NCBI GenBank assembly: GCA_016707705.1
Contig: JADJHD010000012.1
Location: 1 to 64,000, forward strand
Length of the DNA: 64,000 bases
Source: Bacteroidales bacterium
GTDB lineage: Bacteria; Bacteroidota; Bacteroidia; Bacteroidales; UBA4417
Direction of reading: 5' to 3'
Shown: piece by piece, positions 16,783 through 25,519 of the stretch
Numbering within the stretch: the stretch's first letter is position 1
How the letters are laid out: each line of letters starts with the position of its first letter
The notes under the pieces: model-generated
The model's database searches: none
Told to the model about the DNA's origin: nothing
Seen by the model: only the letters and a program-made list of their open reading frames with translations
Position numbers and translations under genes: made by a program

Positions 16783-18516
16783 ATGAGAACCCTGAACCTA
16801 TCTCTCTGGATTGTTAACCAGGCAGTTCCTTTTGAAAATCTATACCTTATTGCACTGATTCTATTGGCAGGCTTGTTTCTCCTGGCGGGACTGAAACTCA
16901 AATATCCGATAAGTCTGTCGCTTACCATCACCAGTTTTGTGCTGGGATTATTTGTACTGGGGATCCACCTGTTTTCTTTTCCGGTTCAACAATGGGGACA
17001 AGTGCTCTTTTCTGGAGAAAGTTATGCCAGCCATCCGCTTTATTTGCCGGGGGGAGTGATACTGGCAGCGCTTGGATTGCTGCTACTAAGGAAAGCTCTG
17101 CATATAAAGGCAGCAATGTTGGATACCATTGTTCTTGGGCTTCCAGTTATTGGCATTCTGCAGCGTCTCGACTGCTTTTTCACAGGATGCTGCTATGGAA
17201 GAATCTCCGATTTACCATGGTCAGTGCATTATCCTTCTCAGAGTATTGCCTGGAATCAACAGGTTCATGAGCATCTGCTCTCTTCATCAGCACATAACTC
17301 ATTGGGAGTTCATCCTACCCAGCTTTATTATATCGCAGGCTTTATACTTACGATAGGCATACTTTTGATTATTCGGCCCAGACTCAGAAGAGCGGGAAGT
17401 CTTGCCCTCCTTGGCTTTATATTGCTGGGCAGCCTGAGGTGGGTCATTGAATTCTTCAGGGAGCCATTTATTGAACGCTGGTACCAGTTTACTTTCCTCG
17501 GAATGAATGGTCTGCAATACCTGCTGATTCTGTTGCTTTTGCCTGCTTTTGTCTATCTATACCGCAGGGAAAGGAATTTTGCTTTTCAGCAAGTATCAAT
17601 CCCGGTTGAATCACTTCGGACAAACAGTATTATTCTACTGCTTTCTGCGATTCTGATATGGAATGCAGGGATGTTGCTGTCGCTGATGGAATACCTTCTT
17701 TTGGTTTCCTTACTTATTGCCGGAATATCTGTGGTTGGGTTCAGGTTGTTCACTGTTCATGTTAGCAGGAATTACAGATTTGCTGCATTCGGACTGCTTG
17801 GTTTCACACTTCTCACGATGAGTCAGACTATTCCGGACACTACGGTAGTCAAGGCAATTCCACAACTTTCGAAGAAATATCTTAGCATTGATGTTGCAGT
17901 AGGAGGAGGTAATTATGACCGGATAGATCGTGGTTGCGATGGACATGAGATCGGGAGAAGATCTTCAACTTACAATACCCAGTCGTTAAGCGGATCCTAT
18001 AACTATATTGATGGAAATGGCACCCATCTTCGCATGGGAGTAACGGCTTTCCGATTGTTCGATAAGGAATTGGAGGAGAACCATACTCACACAACCATGT
18101 ATGCAGCTACTCCGTTTATTATTGCTGATTTCAAGAAGATAGGACTAGGGGGTGGGATGAACCTGATAAATGGAAATCGTAAGGGCTTTTACCCAATGTT
18201 CAACCTCAGGCTGGGAAATAAGGAAAAGTTTTTTGTGGATGGGAATGTATGCAAGTATTTCCCTTACCTGGGTTATTCTGCTCTATGGCAGTTGGGCGTT
18301 GGGACAGGCTTTGGTGATTTTGAAAAGCACAATATGCGATTTGGCTTCTCATCAATGCAGGGTAAAGCATTGCTATATGCAAACGGGAACTTCAATCTGG
18401 ACGAACATATTACTCTTTCCGCAAACCTGGGACTGGGGAACACAATTCATGGCTCACTGGGATTGGGTTATATGATTCCTTTAAAAACTAAGGAAAAGGC
18501 AGTTCCGGCGCACTGA
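16783..18516 (+). CDS. Lgt-like membrane protein with a C-terminal beta-rich extension
   Basis: ATG 16783 (MRTLNLSLWI) is the first start after the 8-bp array and gives 577 aa. Residues 1 to ~345 form a multi-spanning membrane domain of the prolipoprotein diacylglyceryl transferase family. The segment ILQRLDCFFTGCCYGR (residues 125-140), PWSVHYP and GVHPTQLYYIAG near 175-186 match the Lgt signature, and further helices follow. Residues ~350-577 are soluble and beta-rich (LSIDVAVGGGNYDR, FKKIGLGGGMNLING, HGSLGLGYMIPL) and resemble beta-barrel or beta-propeller strands. Lgt proteins normally end after the membrane domain at about 260-290 residues, so this is a fusion. It may transfer diacylglycerol or another lipid, or be a divergent paralogue; a canonical lgt is probably elsewhere in the genome. 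Confidence 0.75.
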   Translation: MRTLNLSLWIVNQAVPFENLYLIALILLAGLFLLAGLKLKYPISLSLTITSFVLGLFVLGIHLFSFPVQQWGQVLFSGESYASHPLYLPGGVILAALGLLLLRKALHIKAAMLDTIVLGLPVIGILQRLDCFFTGCCYGRISDLPWSVHYPSQSIAWNQQVHEHLLSSSAHNSLGVHPTQLYYIAGFILTIGILLIIRPRLRRAGSLALLGFILLGSLRWVIEFFREPFIERWYQFTFLGMNGLQYLLILLLLPAFVYLYRRERNFAFQQVSIPVESLRTNSIILLLSAILIWNAGMLLSLMEYLLLVSLLIAGISVVGFRLFTVHVSRNYRFAAFGLLGFTLLTMSQTIPDTTVVKAIPQLSKKYLSIDVAVGGGNYDRIDRGCDGHEIGRRSSTYNTQSLSGSYNYIDGNGTHLRMGVTAFRLFDKELEENHTHTTMYAATPFIIADFKKIGLGGGMNLINGNRKGFYPMFNLRLGNKEKFFVDGNVCKYFPYLGYSALWQLGVGTGFGDFEKHNMRFGFSSMQGKALLYANGNFNLDEHITLSANLGLGNTIHGSLGLGYMIPLKTKEKAVPAH

Positions 18517-18533
18517 AATACAGTTAGTTCTGA

Positions 18534-19145
18534 TCATTTGGATTTAAAAACAAGTTTGCGTGTTAATTGAATCCTTTTGTCTTTCAGATCCCAGTTGCAG
18601 ACTTCTTTTTCTACAAGATCCTTATGTTTTCTGGATATATCACGAAGTGCATTACCTACTGATTTCCGCAGGTATTCACTTTCGTGGGACTTGTGCCTGC
18701 TGATCATCTGAATGGCTATTGAAGGATTTTCCTTGAAGAATGGTCTGCTGGTCCAGATTCGCAAACCTTCAGTGACAGCCCTGCAAACATTGGGATTTTG
18801 ATCATTCAGCCAATCCTCAATCACTGGAAGAGCAGCTTCGTATCCCCGATCTTTGCAAAATTGATCAAAAGCCTTTGCAAGAATTTCCTGCACCTGCCAG
18901 CTGACATCTAAACTCACCTTCTGTCTCAATATATGCAATGCTTCTGCCTCAGTTGAGGAAAGATATCCAAACAAAAAAACTCCAAGACTCCTGATCTGGT
19001 AGTGCTCATTTTTCAGAAATTCTTTAGCCAGATTCAAGGACTCCTTTTTTGTAAAAGCGGTGAATATGCTTTTGGCCTCATCTTCAATTGGTTTGAAGCC
19101 ATGCTCAATTTTGGATAATCGTTCAAGCAGTTCATTCATAAGCAT
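18534..19145 (-). CDS. DNA alkylation repeat (AlkD/HEAT-like) protein
   Basis: This 203-residue all-helical protein has HEAT-like repeats. The sequence from WQVQEILAKAFDQFCKDRGYE through LPVIEDWLNDQNPNVCRAVTEGLRIW to SEYLRKSVGNALRDISRKH has the tandem pattern and conserved Trp, Arg and Asn of the AlkD-type DNA alkylation repeat family. Family members either excise bulky alkylated bases from DNA or bind DNA without glycosylase activity; which applies here is unclear. It is convergent with the Lgt-like gene, with only 17 bp between the stops. Confidence 0.8.
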   Translation of the reverse strand: MLMNELLERLSKIEHGFKPIEDEAKSIFTAFTKKESLNLAKEFLKNEHYQIRSLGVFLFGYLSSTEAEALHILRQKVSLDVSWQVQEILAKAFDQFCKDRGYEAALPVIEDWLNDQNPNVCRAVTEGLRIWTSRPFFKENPSIAIQMISRHKSHESEYLRKSVGNALRDISRKHKDLVEKEVCNWDLKDKRIQLTRKLVFKSK

Positions 19146-19653
19146 TCATTGTATAAGAGGCTGAAATCTTTAAAATCACCCCGCAGGAGTAATGAAATTT
19201 ACGTTGCATGTGTTTTTCAGATTATGCACAGCTATAAATGGATTTTTCAATTTCGCATTTATTATGTAATGTGAGTTCGGTATACATTAACGTGAGTTCG
19301 TAGAAAATAATACAGAAGTGATTGAAAAATAAAGGAATAAGATAGATTTTAAGATGTTTGTTTATTATTAAGGTTTTGTCTGAGAAGATATTTGGCGATT
19401 TAATAAACCTTATTCTCATTCCTTAACCTTAGTAACCTGTATAGTCAAACTTGCATCGAACCTTATTACCTTATTGATTTTTAGCAACAAGAAGATTGTT
19501 TTACTATTAAATTATGTCGAGCTCACGTTATGTAGGATTTATGCCACAGTAATATTTACGGCAAAAGGTGTATATACCTTATTGCAACTTGCAATCCAAC
19601 GGTTATGAAACAAAATCCGGGACAGGTGTTTTTTGTAATTCAGGTACCCATGA
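19146..19653. other. Intergenic region with ACGTGAGTTCG motifs in inverted arrangement
   Basis: No gene is seen. Two direct copies of GTGAGTTCG lie at 19271-19279 and 19292-19300, and an inverted relative (cgagctcacgtta) lies near 19518-19530. They bracket about 250 bp of AT-rich sequence. This could be a small remnant element with degraded ends. Confidence 0.45.
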
Positions 19654-20317
19654 TTATTCTATAATCAGCTTCCTCGAAATTTTAAAATTGGAGGTTTCCA
19701 GAATTATAAAATACAACCCCCGATTCATTTGGTCTGAAGGGACATGCACAATGCTGCTAAAGGCTGGGATGGATTTTCTATCCATGATTATTCTTCCTTC
19801 AGGTGATACGATGCTCACCAAATAATTGTCTGCTGTGGAGCCGGGCAATTCCAGCTCAATCATTCTGCCTTTCAGGATGGGATTTGTCAGGAGCCTGATC
19901 TCACTTTTTTGGTGTTCGCCAAATCCGATGGCCAAAGATTCAATATATACCGAGTCATTGGCAACTGATTCCAGAGAATCACTGTTATAAACAGCCCTTA
20001 CTTTAATGTTACAAGGCAGACTATCATAGATATCGCCGTACTGACAAGGTGTTAGTCCCATGCATCCGAAAAGGGACTGAGTTTCAAAATGCCATGGAAT
20101 CTCATTTTTATAAATCCGGTATCCTATTAAAGTATCCGTGACGGTTTCCGGTGCATCCCACCAGATTTCAAAACAGTTGAAGGAAGGGCACCAGGTATAT
20201 TCCGGATACCCATAAAAGCCTTGAAGTTGCAGGTTTTGCACAGGATTTACCTGTGAATAGCCGTTCATTGCCTGCAAAGGTCAATAATGCCAATAATCCC
20301 AGAGTTTTTGTTTTCAT
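19654..20317 (-). pseudogene. Small T9SS-exported protein broken by a frameshift after its signal peptide
   Basis: The signal peptide is in one frame (ATG 20317, MKTKTLGLLALLTFA) and the mature protein in another (from about MNGYSQVNPVQNLQLQGFYG). The junction near 20265-20280 has an extra 'ggca' in tttgcaggcaatgaac; removing 4 bp would read LLTFAMNGYSQ, a normal signal peptide and cleavage region. The mature protein holds a fibronectin-III-like domain (CFEIWWDAPETVTDTLIGYR) and a C-terminal T9SS type A-like domain (NPILKGRMIEL ... MNRGLYFIILETSNFKISRK). A 4-bp duplication or a sequence error would explain the break. Confidence 0.72.
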
Positions 20318-20362
20318 ATACATAAAATTAAAATCATCAAATATTAATTGGTGCTCTGTCAC

Positions 20363-20998
20363 TGCTCCCTATCTTCTCTAGTAAATGCTAAGGGGAGTTG
20401 TTAGTTATTAGTTTTTAGTTGTTAGTGTTTGCTGTTCAAAATGATTCACAAAGGCTCTACATCATTCAAGTTGCAAGAATTAAAATACAGGCAGCCCAGA
20501 TCCGCCAGCCGGCGGACTGATTCACACTGAATTATCTGTAACCTATTGCAAAAACACTTCGACAAGCTCAGTGTGACAAAGTAATCTATTGAATCTCCAC
20601 TCATGACCCGTCTCCCCGTCCCCCAATCGCAATCCGCAATCCGAAATATCCCGTCAACTCAACCACCTCTTCTCCCTGTCTCCAAGTCTCCCCGTTCCCG
20701 TTTCGCAATCCGCAATCCGCAATCCGAAAAATCCTGTCAACTCAAAACTCATCATCTTCTAGTCCCCCAGTCCCCAGTCTCCTTGTCCCCAAGTCCCCCC
20801 GTCTCCCCGTCCCCAATCGCAATCCGCAATCCGCAATCCGAAATATCCCGTCAACTCAACCACCTCTTCTCCTTGTCTCCAAGTCTCCCCGTCTCCAAGT
20901 CCCCCCGTCTCCAAGTCCCCTTGTCCCCAAGTCCCCTTGTCCCCAAGTCCCCTTGTCCCCAAGTCCCCCCGTCCACCAAATCCTCTCGTCAACTAACG
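20363..20998. repeat. Intergenic repeat cluster: 7-bp motifs, 25-bp repeat, GCAATCC repeats and GTCCCC 8-bp array
   Basis: In order: GTTAG-type motifs (20395-20433), a palindrome tccgccagccggcgga (20501-20516), one copy of a 25-bp repeat beginning acacttcgacaagctcagtg (20554-20578), and 7-bp GCAATCC runs. A directly repeated ~75-bp block starts near 20621 and again near 20813. AAGTCCCC/TTGTCCCC units with 8-bp period extend to about 20970. All of these families appear elsewhere in the window. No gene is credible here. Confidence 0.85.
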
Positions 20999-21955
20999 CT
21001 ACTCGTACGACACTTTGGCTAACATCTTCACATAAACAGGACAGTCAGGTTCTCCTTTAAAGAAATCCCCCTTGAATCCCCGGGTCATAGCCCAGCGGTC
21101 AATCCAGGAAATCCCACTCCTGCCATAGTAATGGTCTTCCGAAAGGTAGGCTTCATCCTTCAGGACTTCCTCAAGGGTTACGAAGCTATAGCCATTTCTC
21201 TTGTACATGGCAGCCAGATCTTTCAGGTGGTCGGCACAAAGGGCATTCGCATGGCAAAGCATCACATGGGAAATATTTCGATTGAACAGTTTCTGCGACA
21301 TATCTTCAAACCAGTGCAGTTTCTGTTCCATATATATGATATAGTCCTTGGCAAGACTATCCTTAAGTGTCTCATTCTTTGCATTGCAGGCAGAGTCGTA
21401 GGCAAAGGCAAATATCCATTCCGAATTGTCGATGGTAACAGGAGCTTCAATTAGTCCAATGGATTTAAGATAAGCAGCAAGTGAATCAACCTTTGGCTGA
21501 GTGTTACCGCGGTTCAGGAACGGGTGCCGGAAGTAACGAATTGGACGATTGTAGGTTTTACAAAGCTCATCGCAGACCAGCTGTCCCTTTTGGATTTCCT
21601 CAGCAAATTCAGCAAGGTTGGTATTGTTGTAGCTGGGATGGGAGTAGGTGTGATTTCCCAGTTCCATTCCTTCCTGCAGCCAGCGTTCAAGCAGATGCTT
21701 TCTGGCAGGGTTTAGTTTGTCGTCAATATAGAGACTCTCTTCATTCACAAAGCCAATTGCAGGAATCTGATACAATTTTAGTGCAGAGAGAATACCATCC
21801 GTAATTTTCAGTTGTCCCTTCTGATCGTACCAGCCGGGACGCTGCAAAGGCAGGTCATCAATGGTGAAGCAGACTTTCTTCTGCTGAGCAAATGATGCCG
21901 ACTGCAAAAGAATTATCAATGCTGAGAACAGTAGTATCCTGAAGAGAGGCTTCAT
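20999..21955 (-). CDS. Exported polysaccharide deacetylase (NodB family)
   Basis: This 318-residue protein has a signal peptide (MKPLFRILLFSALIILLQSA, cleavage near SFAQ) and a NodB homology domain. Motif 1 is TIDD (Asp33, Asp34) and motif 2 is HTYSH (His102, His106, metal ligands). Motif 3 begins RHPFLNRG near 143 and has His where many members have Pro; the C-terminal His is probably in VMLCHANAL. It probably removes N- or O-acetyl groups from a polysaccharide or peptidoglycan in the periplasm. It begins 2 bp after the stop of mgsA on the same strand, so the two are almost certainly co-transcribed, though no metabolic link is evident. Confidence 0.87.
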   Translation of the reverse strand: MKPLFRILLFSALIILLQSASFAQQKKVCFTIDDLPLQRPGWYDQKGQLKITDGILSALKLYQIPAIGFVNEESLYIDDKLNPARKHLLERWLQEGMELGNHTYSHPSYNNTNLAEFAEEIQKGQLVCDELCKTYNRPIRYFRHPFLNRGNTQPKVDSLAAYLKSIGLIEAPVTIDNSEWIFAFAYDSACNAKNETLKDSLAKDYIIYMEQKLHWFEDMSQKLFNRNISHVMLCHANALCADHLKDLAAMYKRNGYSFVTLEEVLKDEAYLSEDHYYGRSGISWIDRWAMTRGFKGDFFKGEPDCPVYVKMLAKVSYE

Positions 21956-21957
21956 GC

Positions 21958-22437
21958 TTAAAGCTGGATTTTACGTTGGAAATAGGAAGAATAATCGCGC
22001 ATTGTGCGTTCATAGGGCTCCTGAAGAAGTGGGGAAGAGATCAGGAAGTCGGCAGTGGAACGGTTGCAGGCAGTTGGTATATTGTAAAGTACCGATATGC
22101 GCTCCAAAGCTTTTACATCAACTTCGTGTGGATGCGGTTCCATGGGATCCCAGAAGAAAATCAGGATATCCACCTTTCCTTCGGCTATCATTGCACCAAG
22201 CTGCTGGTCGCCACCAAAGGGGCCTGATTTCAGACGGATCAACTGGAGTGGAAAGCGAATGCCTTTTTCTTCCTGGACCTTATTTTTCAGGGTATTTTCC
22301 ACTAAAGTACCTGTGGTGCCGGTGCAAACCAGTTCGTGACTGATCAGGGATTCCCAGTTCCATTCCACGAATTCTACCATATCTTTCTTGCAATTATCAT
22401 GAGCCACAAGGGCGATTCTCTTTGTTGTTTTCATCAT
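21958..22437 (-). CDS. mgsA: Methylglyoxal synthase
   Basis: This 159-residue enzyme converts dihydroxyacetone phosphate to methylglyoxal and phosphate, a bypass that relieves sugar-phosphate stress. It shows the family's phosphate-binding GTTGT (40-44), the catalytic Asp in SGPFGGDQQLGA (Asp77), DILIFFWDPMEPHPHEVDV, and IPTACNRSTADFLI near the C-terminus. The length matches the family (about 150 aa). It is the upstream gene of a two-gene unit with the polysaccharide deacetylase. Confidence 0.95.
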   Translation of the reverse strand: MMKTTKRIALVAHDNCKKDMVEFVEWNWESLISHELVCTGTTGTLVENTLKNKVQEEKGIRFPLQLIRLKSGPFGGDQQLGAMIAEGKVDILIFFWDPMEPHPHEVDVKALERISVLYNIPTACNRSTADFLISSPLLQEPYERTMRDYSSYFQRKIQL

Positions 22438-23138
22438 TCTTTATTTGATTAAGTCTCTATTTATAAAAGCGTATTTTTAGTTCTCCAGTTCTTTACAGTT
22501 TGGTTCAATGTAAAATCCCAATCCTTACACCAACTGGCGGTTCAGTGTTCAAATTTGTGCTACTTGCATGATTATAAAACCACTAAGGCACTGAGAACAC
22601 TCAGGTACACTCAGTACCATTCACCTCGAACCCCGAACCTCTGCAAAGGTACTCCAACAATCGCGAATCGGAATCCCTACTCCCACAAAGAATCCAAACT
22701 TCAGGACGAAAGTTATCAACTTTGGAAGAAAATGCAGCAGTTTGCATTAATTTTGGATTCAACATTTCACGAAAGTATTTTAGTGATTTTATTTGGGTAT
22801 TAACTATCAGGCAATTCATTATTAATTAATTACAAATTCCCCCTCTGGTTTTATGTTTCAGATTGTCCGCCAGCCGGCGGACGGAGTAGAAAGCGATTGA
22901 AAGCACTTTATTTCAGATTGTTTTGAATGTTGACGATTGCATTTTGCAAAAGTTCAATTTCAACCCCGAACTCCGATTTCCGAAAATAGAACTGTCGCAT
23001 AGGCGGAATTGCAGAAAGGAGGTAAATCATGTAGAATGATGATGGCAACAAAAAGCGCATCCCTTAAATTGGGATGGAAAGTTTGGGAGTCAAGACTCCT
23101 GATATCAGAACGATTTTTCAACTATTAAAATTCCAACT
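22438..23138. other. Intergenic region with short repeats
   Basis: About 700 bp between divergent genes. It contains a 'ccactaaggcactgag' type motif near 22578, GAACCCC units near 22628 and one 18-bp palindrome (gtccgccagccggcggac, 22865-22882). Small hairpins precede ssb (catccc/gggatg near 23057-23076 and ggagtc/gactcc near 23086-23100). No RNA gene or reliable coding frame was found. Confidence 0.55.
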
Positions 23139-23489
23139 ATGAACATCTTAAGAAACAATGTCAGACTTATTGGCCGACTGGGACAGGATCCCGAAATCAG
23201 GCAGCTTGATAAAGGGAATAAGGTAGCCTCCTTTTCTCTCGCAACCGGTGATCAATACACTGATAAGGAAGGTAACAAGAAAGATACCACCGAATGGCAT
23301 AACATCGTTGCCTGGGGGAATCTGGCTGAGCGCTGTGAAAAATATCTCAAGAAGGGAAAGGAAGTGGCAATCGACGGAAGACTGACCTATCGGAACTGGG
23401 AAGATAAGTCGGGTTCCAAGCATACTACCGCTGAAGTGGTGATCAATGAACTTCTGTTCATCGGAACCAAACCGGAAGATAAAAAGTAG
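23139..23489 (+). CDS. ssb: Single-stranded DNA-binding protein, short form
   Basis: This 116-residue protein is an OB fold: NNVRLIGRLGQDPEIRQLDKG, VASFSLATGDQYTD, TEWHNIVAWGNLAERCEKYLKKGKEVAIDGRLTYRNWEDKSG. It binds single-stranded DNA as an oligomer during replication, recombination and repair. It ends at LLFIGTKPEDKK directly after the OB domain. The flexible linker and acidic DDDIPF-like tail of housekeeping SSBs, which recruit partner proteins, are absent. It may therefore be a second, specialised SSB. The gene is single and followed by a bidirectional hairpin. Confidence 0.93.
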   Translation: MNILRNNVRLIGRLGQDPEIRQLDKGNKVASFSLATGDQYTDKEGNKKDTTEWHNIVAWGNLAERCEKYLKKGKEVAIDGRLTYRNWEDKSGSKHTTAEVVINELLFIGTKPEDKK

Positions 23490-23505
23490 GCTGGTGGGCG
23501 GGTTG

Positions 23506-23546
23506 GAGGCTGTCCGGGACAATGTTCCGGATGGCCTCACTCTTTT
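23506..23546. terminator. Bidirectional terminator hairpin after ssb
   Basis: An inverted repeat gaggc-tg-tccgg / ccgga-tg-gcctc (23506-23538, ~9-nt loop) is followed by actctttt. It lies between the convergent 3' ends of ssb and the exported-protein gene. Confidence 0.7.
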
Positions 23547-23558
23547 GCCTATTATATT

Positions 23559-24416
23559 CTACCGGACTATTACCGGGCGATTGGAAATAATCTCCTGCTT
23601 TTTATTCACCAGTTTTACATAGTACATGCCCTTCGGGAATCCCTGATAGCGGAATCTCCAGTTAAGGGTGGTATGGAGGGGACGATCTATCGGTTTCTCC
23701 TCAAAAAAAGTCACTATAACCTCCCCGGCTTCATTGAATAGCTTCATTGTATAGGAATCAGGTGCTTTATTATCGAAAACGATCTCTCCTGAAACCATTC
23801 CTTGTGCATATTCTATTTTTTGAGCAGCCTTTGGCATGGTTTGTCCTGTAAGCTTGCAAACCAGCTGCTGCAATTTCTTCATCTGCAGAGTATCATCGCA
23901 GTAAATATTTCCCGGACTACTCCTGTCTGTTAGCACCCATAATGCCTGCTGTGCTGCTTGTCCTTGAAACCGGTTCTTTTGCAGAAAGTTTGTCAACTCC
24001 AATAAATTCCCGGTTGCCATCGGCCCCATGGCCAGCAAGGATTCCCGCCCAGGCGAATGATCATGCATCTGGGTACACATCGCATAAAGAGTGATTGACT
24101 TCTGCTTGTTTGGCAACAGCGAAATCAGCTCCTGCTGAGTAATGATCATTCGTTGTTCATTAGTGTCAAGAGTTTCCAGAAAACGGCCGTTTTCAATTTG
24201 AATACTCAGACTTGTCTTCGACAAACTCTTTAGCTGAAGCTCAATACATGGTCCAAAATGTGAACTTATATATCCAGGGGTAGAATCCTGATTTTTCCCG
24301 TGAATTGTCGCAGTGACAAGTTTTTTTGCCAAAGCATCCTGCAAACTTATAGGTGCCGAAATCAATTGCATTGAACCCAGAATCAGGCTCAGAAAGATCA
24401 AATTCAGTTTTATCAT
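23559..24416 (-). CDS. Exported protein of unknown function, probable T9SS-like C-terminus
   Basis: This 285-residue protein has a signal peptide (MIKLNLIFLSLILGSMQLIS, cleavage near AP). The central part contains LLELTNFLQKNRFQGQAAQQALWVLTDRSS, preceded by CTQMHDHSPGRES. I do not recognise an enzyme family. The last ~70 residues (YTMKLFNEAGEVIVTF ... GFPKGMYYVKLVNKKQEI) have the beta pattern of a type A sorting domain but lack the usual PNP start, so secretion by T9SS is possible, not certain. The gene stands alone upstream of a long repeat-rich gap. Confidence 0.68.
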   Translation of the reverse strand: MIKLNLIFLSLILGSMQLISAPISLQDALAKKLVTATIHGKNQDSTPGYISSHFGPCIELQLKSLSKTSLSIQIENGRFLETLDTNEQRMIITQQELISLLPNKQKSITLYAMCTQMHDHSPGRESLLAMGPMATGNLLELTNFLQKNRFQGQAAQQALWVLTDRSSPGNIYCDDTLQMKKLQQLVCKLTGQTMPKAAQKIEYAQGMVSGEIVFDNKAPDSYTMKLFNEAGEVIVTFFEEKPIDRPLHTTLNWRFRYQGFPKGMYYVKLVNKKQEIISNRPVIVR

Positions 24417-25519
24417 GGGAGGGAGGTTGGATACCCAATAACGGCAGGCTGAGTGTTTTAGTGCATGAGTCGTGGTAGTTTTAGTTTTTAGTTGTTAGTA
24501 GTTTAGTTGTTAGTTATATGTAGGGTGAGTTCGGAGTTCAAGGTTCGGAGTTGTAGGCTAAGATGGGAATTGGTACAAGAGGCATAAAATAGAACACGGA
24601 TGACACAGGAAACACCGATCCGCCAGCCAGCGTGCAGATTTGAATTGTACCAAATTATAAAACACTTCGACAAGCTCAGTGTGACAATAAAAATCAAAAT
24701 CACCTTAAATATAAAATGACCCCGCACCCTGCAATCTAAACTCAAAGCTCCCCTATGATTAATTGCCCTGAAGGCTTGAATACAACCCACCCCAACCCTC
24801 CCTTTGGCCAAAGGGAGGGAGTGAATTTGGTGTTGGTATAAAATGGTGCCACTTTGTAGGGTATCAAGTATATTGTACATAGAAAGCAATTCCTGCTAAT
24901 ACTAGCTTCTTCAAATCCGCAACCCGCAATCCGCAACCCGCAACCCGCAACCTGCAAACCACAACCCGCAATCCGCCCTGTCCCTCTTGTCCTGCCCCTT
25001 GTCCCTGCAATCCCTAGTCCCCCCCACCTGCCCCCATGTCCCCATGTCCCCATGTCCCCATGTCCCCATGTCCCCATGTCCCCATGTCCCCATGTCCCCA
25101 TGTCCCCATGTCCCCATGTCCCCATGTCCCCATGTCCCCATGTCCCCATGTCCCCTTGTCCCCTTGTCCCCTTGTCCCCTTGTCCCCTTGTCCCCTTGTC
25201 CCCTTGTCCCCTTGTCCCCTTGTCCCCTTGTCCCCTTGTCCCCTTGTCCCCTTGTCCCCTTGTCCCCTTATCCCCTTGTCCCCTTGTCCCCTTGTCCCCT
25301 TATCCCCTTATCCCCTTTTCCCCTAATCCCCCAATCACCAAAATGAACCCTCAATCCGCATCCCGAAATCCGAAATCAAAAATCCCCAGTCCCGCAAGGC
25401 CTGTTCATAACTTGTTTGTATCATTTGCCCCTGCTCCTTAATTGTCAAGGCATCTATATTTTATTTTGTATTTATCGTTGTAGCCTTCTCAAGTTTTTTG
25501 AACACTAAAGTGCACTCCT
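24417..25519. repeat. 1.1-kb intergenic region rich in repeats, including 36 units of an 8-bp RTGTCCCC array
   Basis: Elements from left to right: GTTAG motifs (24478-24520), a degenerate GTCCGCC palindrome near 24618, the second copy of the 25-bp repeat (24662-24686), and a perfect 24-bp palindrome with ccctccctttgg half-site (24796-24819). GCAACCC/GCAATCC 7-bp runs (24918-24980) come next. Then 15 units of atgtcccc (25036-25155) are followed by about 21 units of ttgtcccc/ttatcccc (25156-25323). The array lies in the divergent promoter region between the exported-protein gene and phoH. Frames through it encode only Pro/Cys/Ser/His repeats and are not genes. Confidence 0.9.

Noticed and set aside
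22555..22819. Short frames on both strands in the gap before ssb
   Set aside because: They contain copies of intergenic repeat motifs (ccactaaggcact, gaaccccgaacc) and have no family resemblance.
24503..25149. Minus-strand frames with MGTWGHGD repeats
   Set aside because: Translation of the RTGTCCCC array; not coding.
25036..25441. Three overlapping open frames with Pro/Cys/His/Ser repeats
   Set aside because: They exist because an 8-bp repeat has no stop codon in any frame; composition and position show non-coding repeat DNA.
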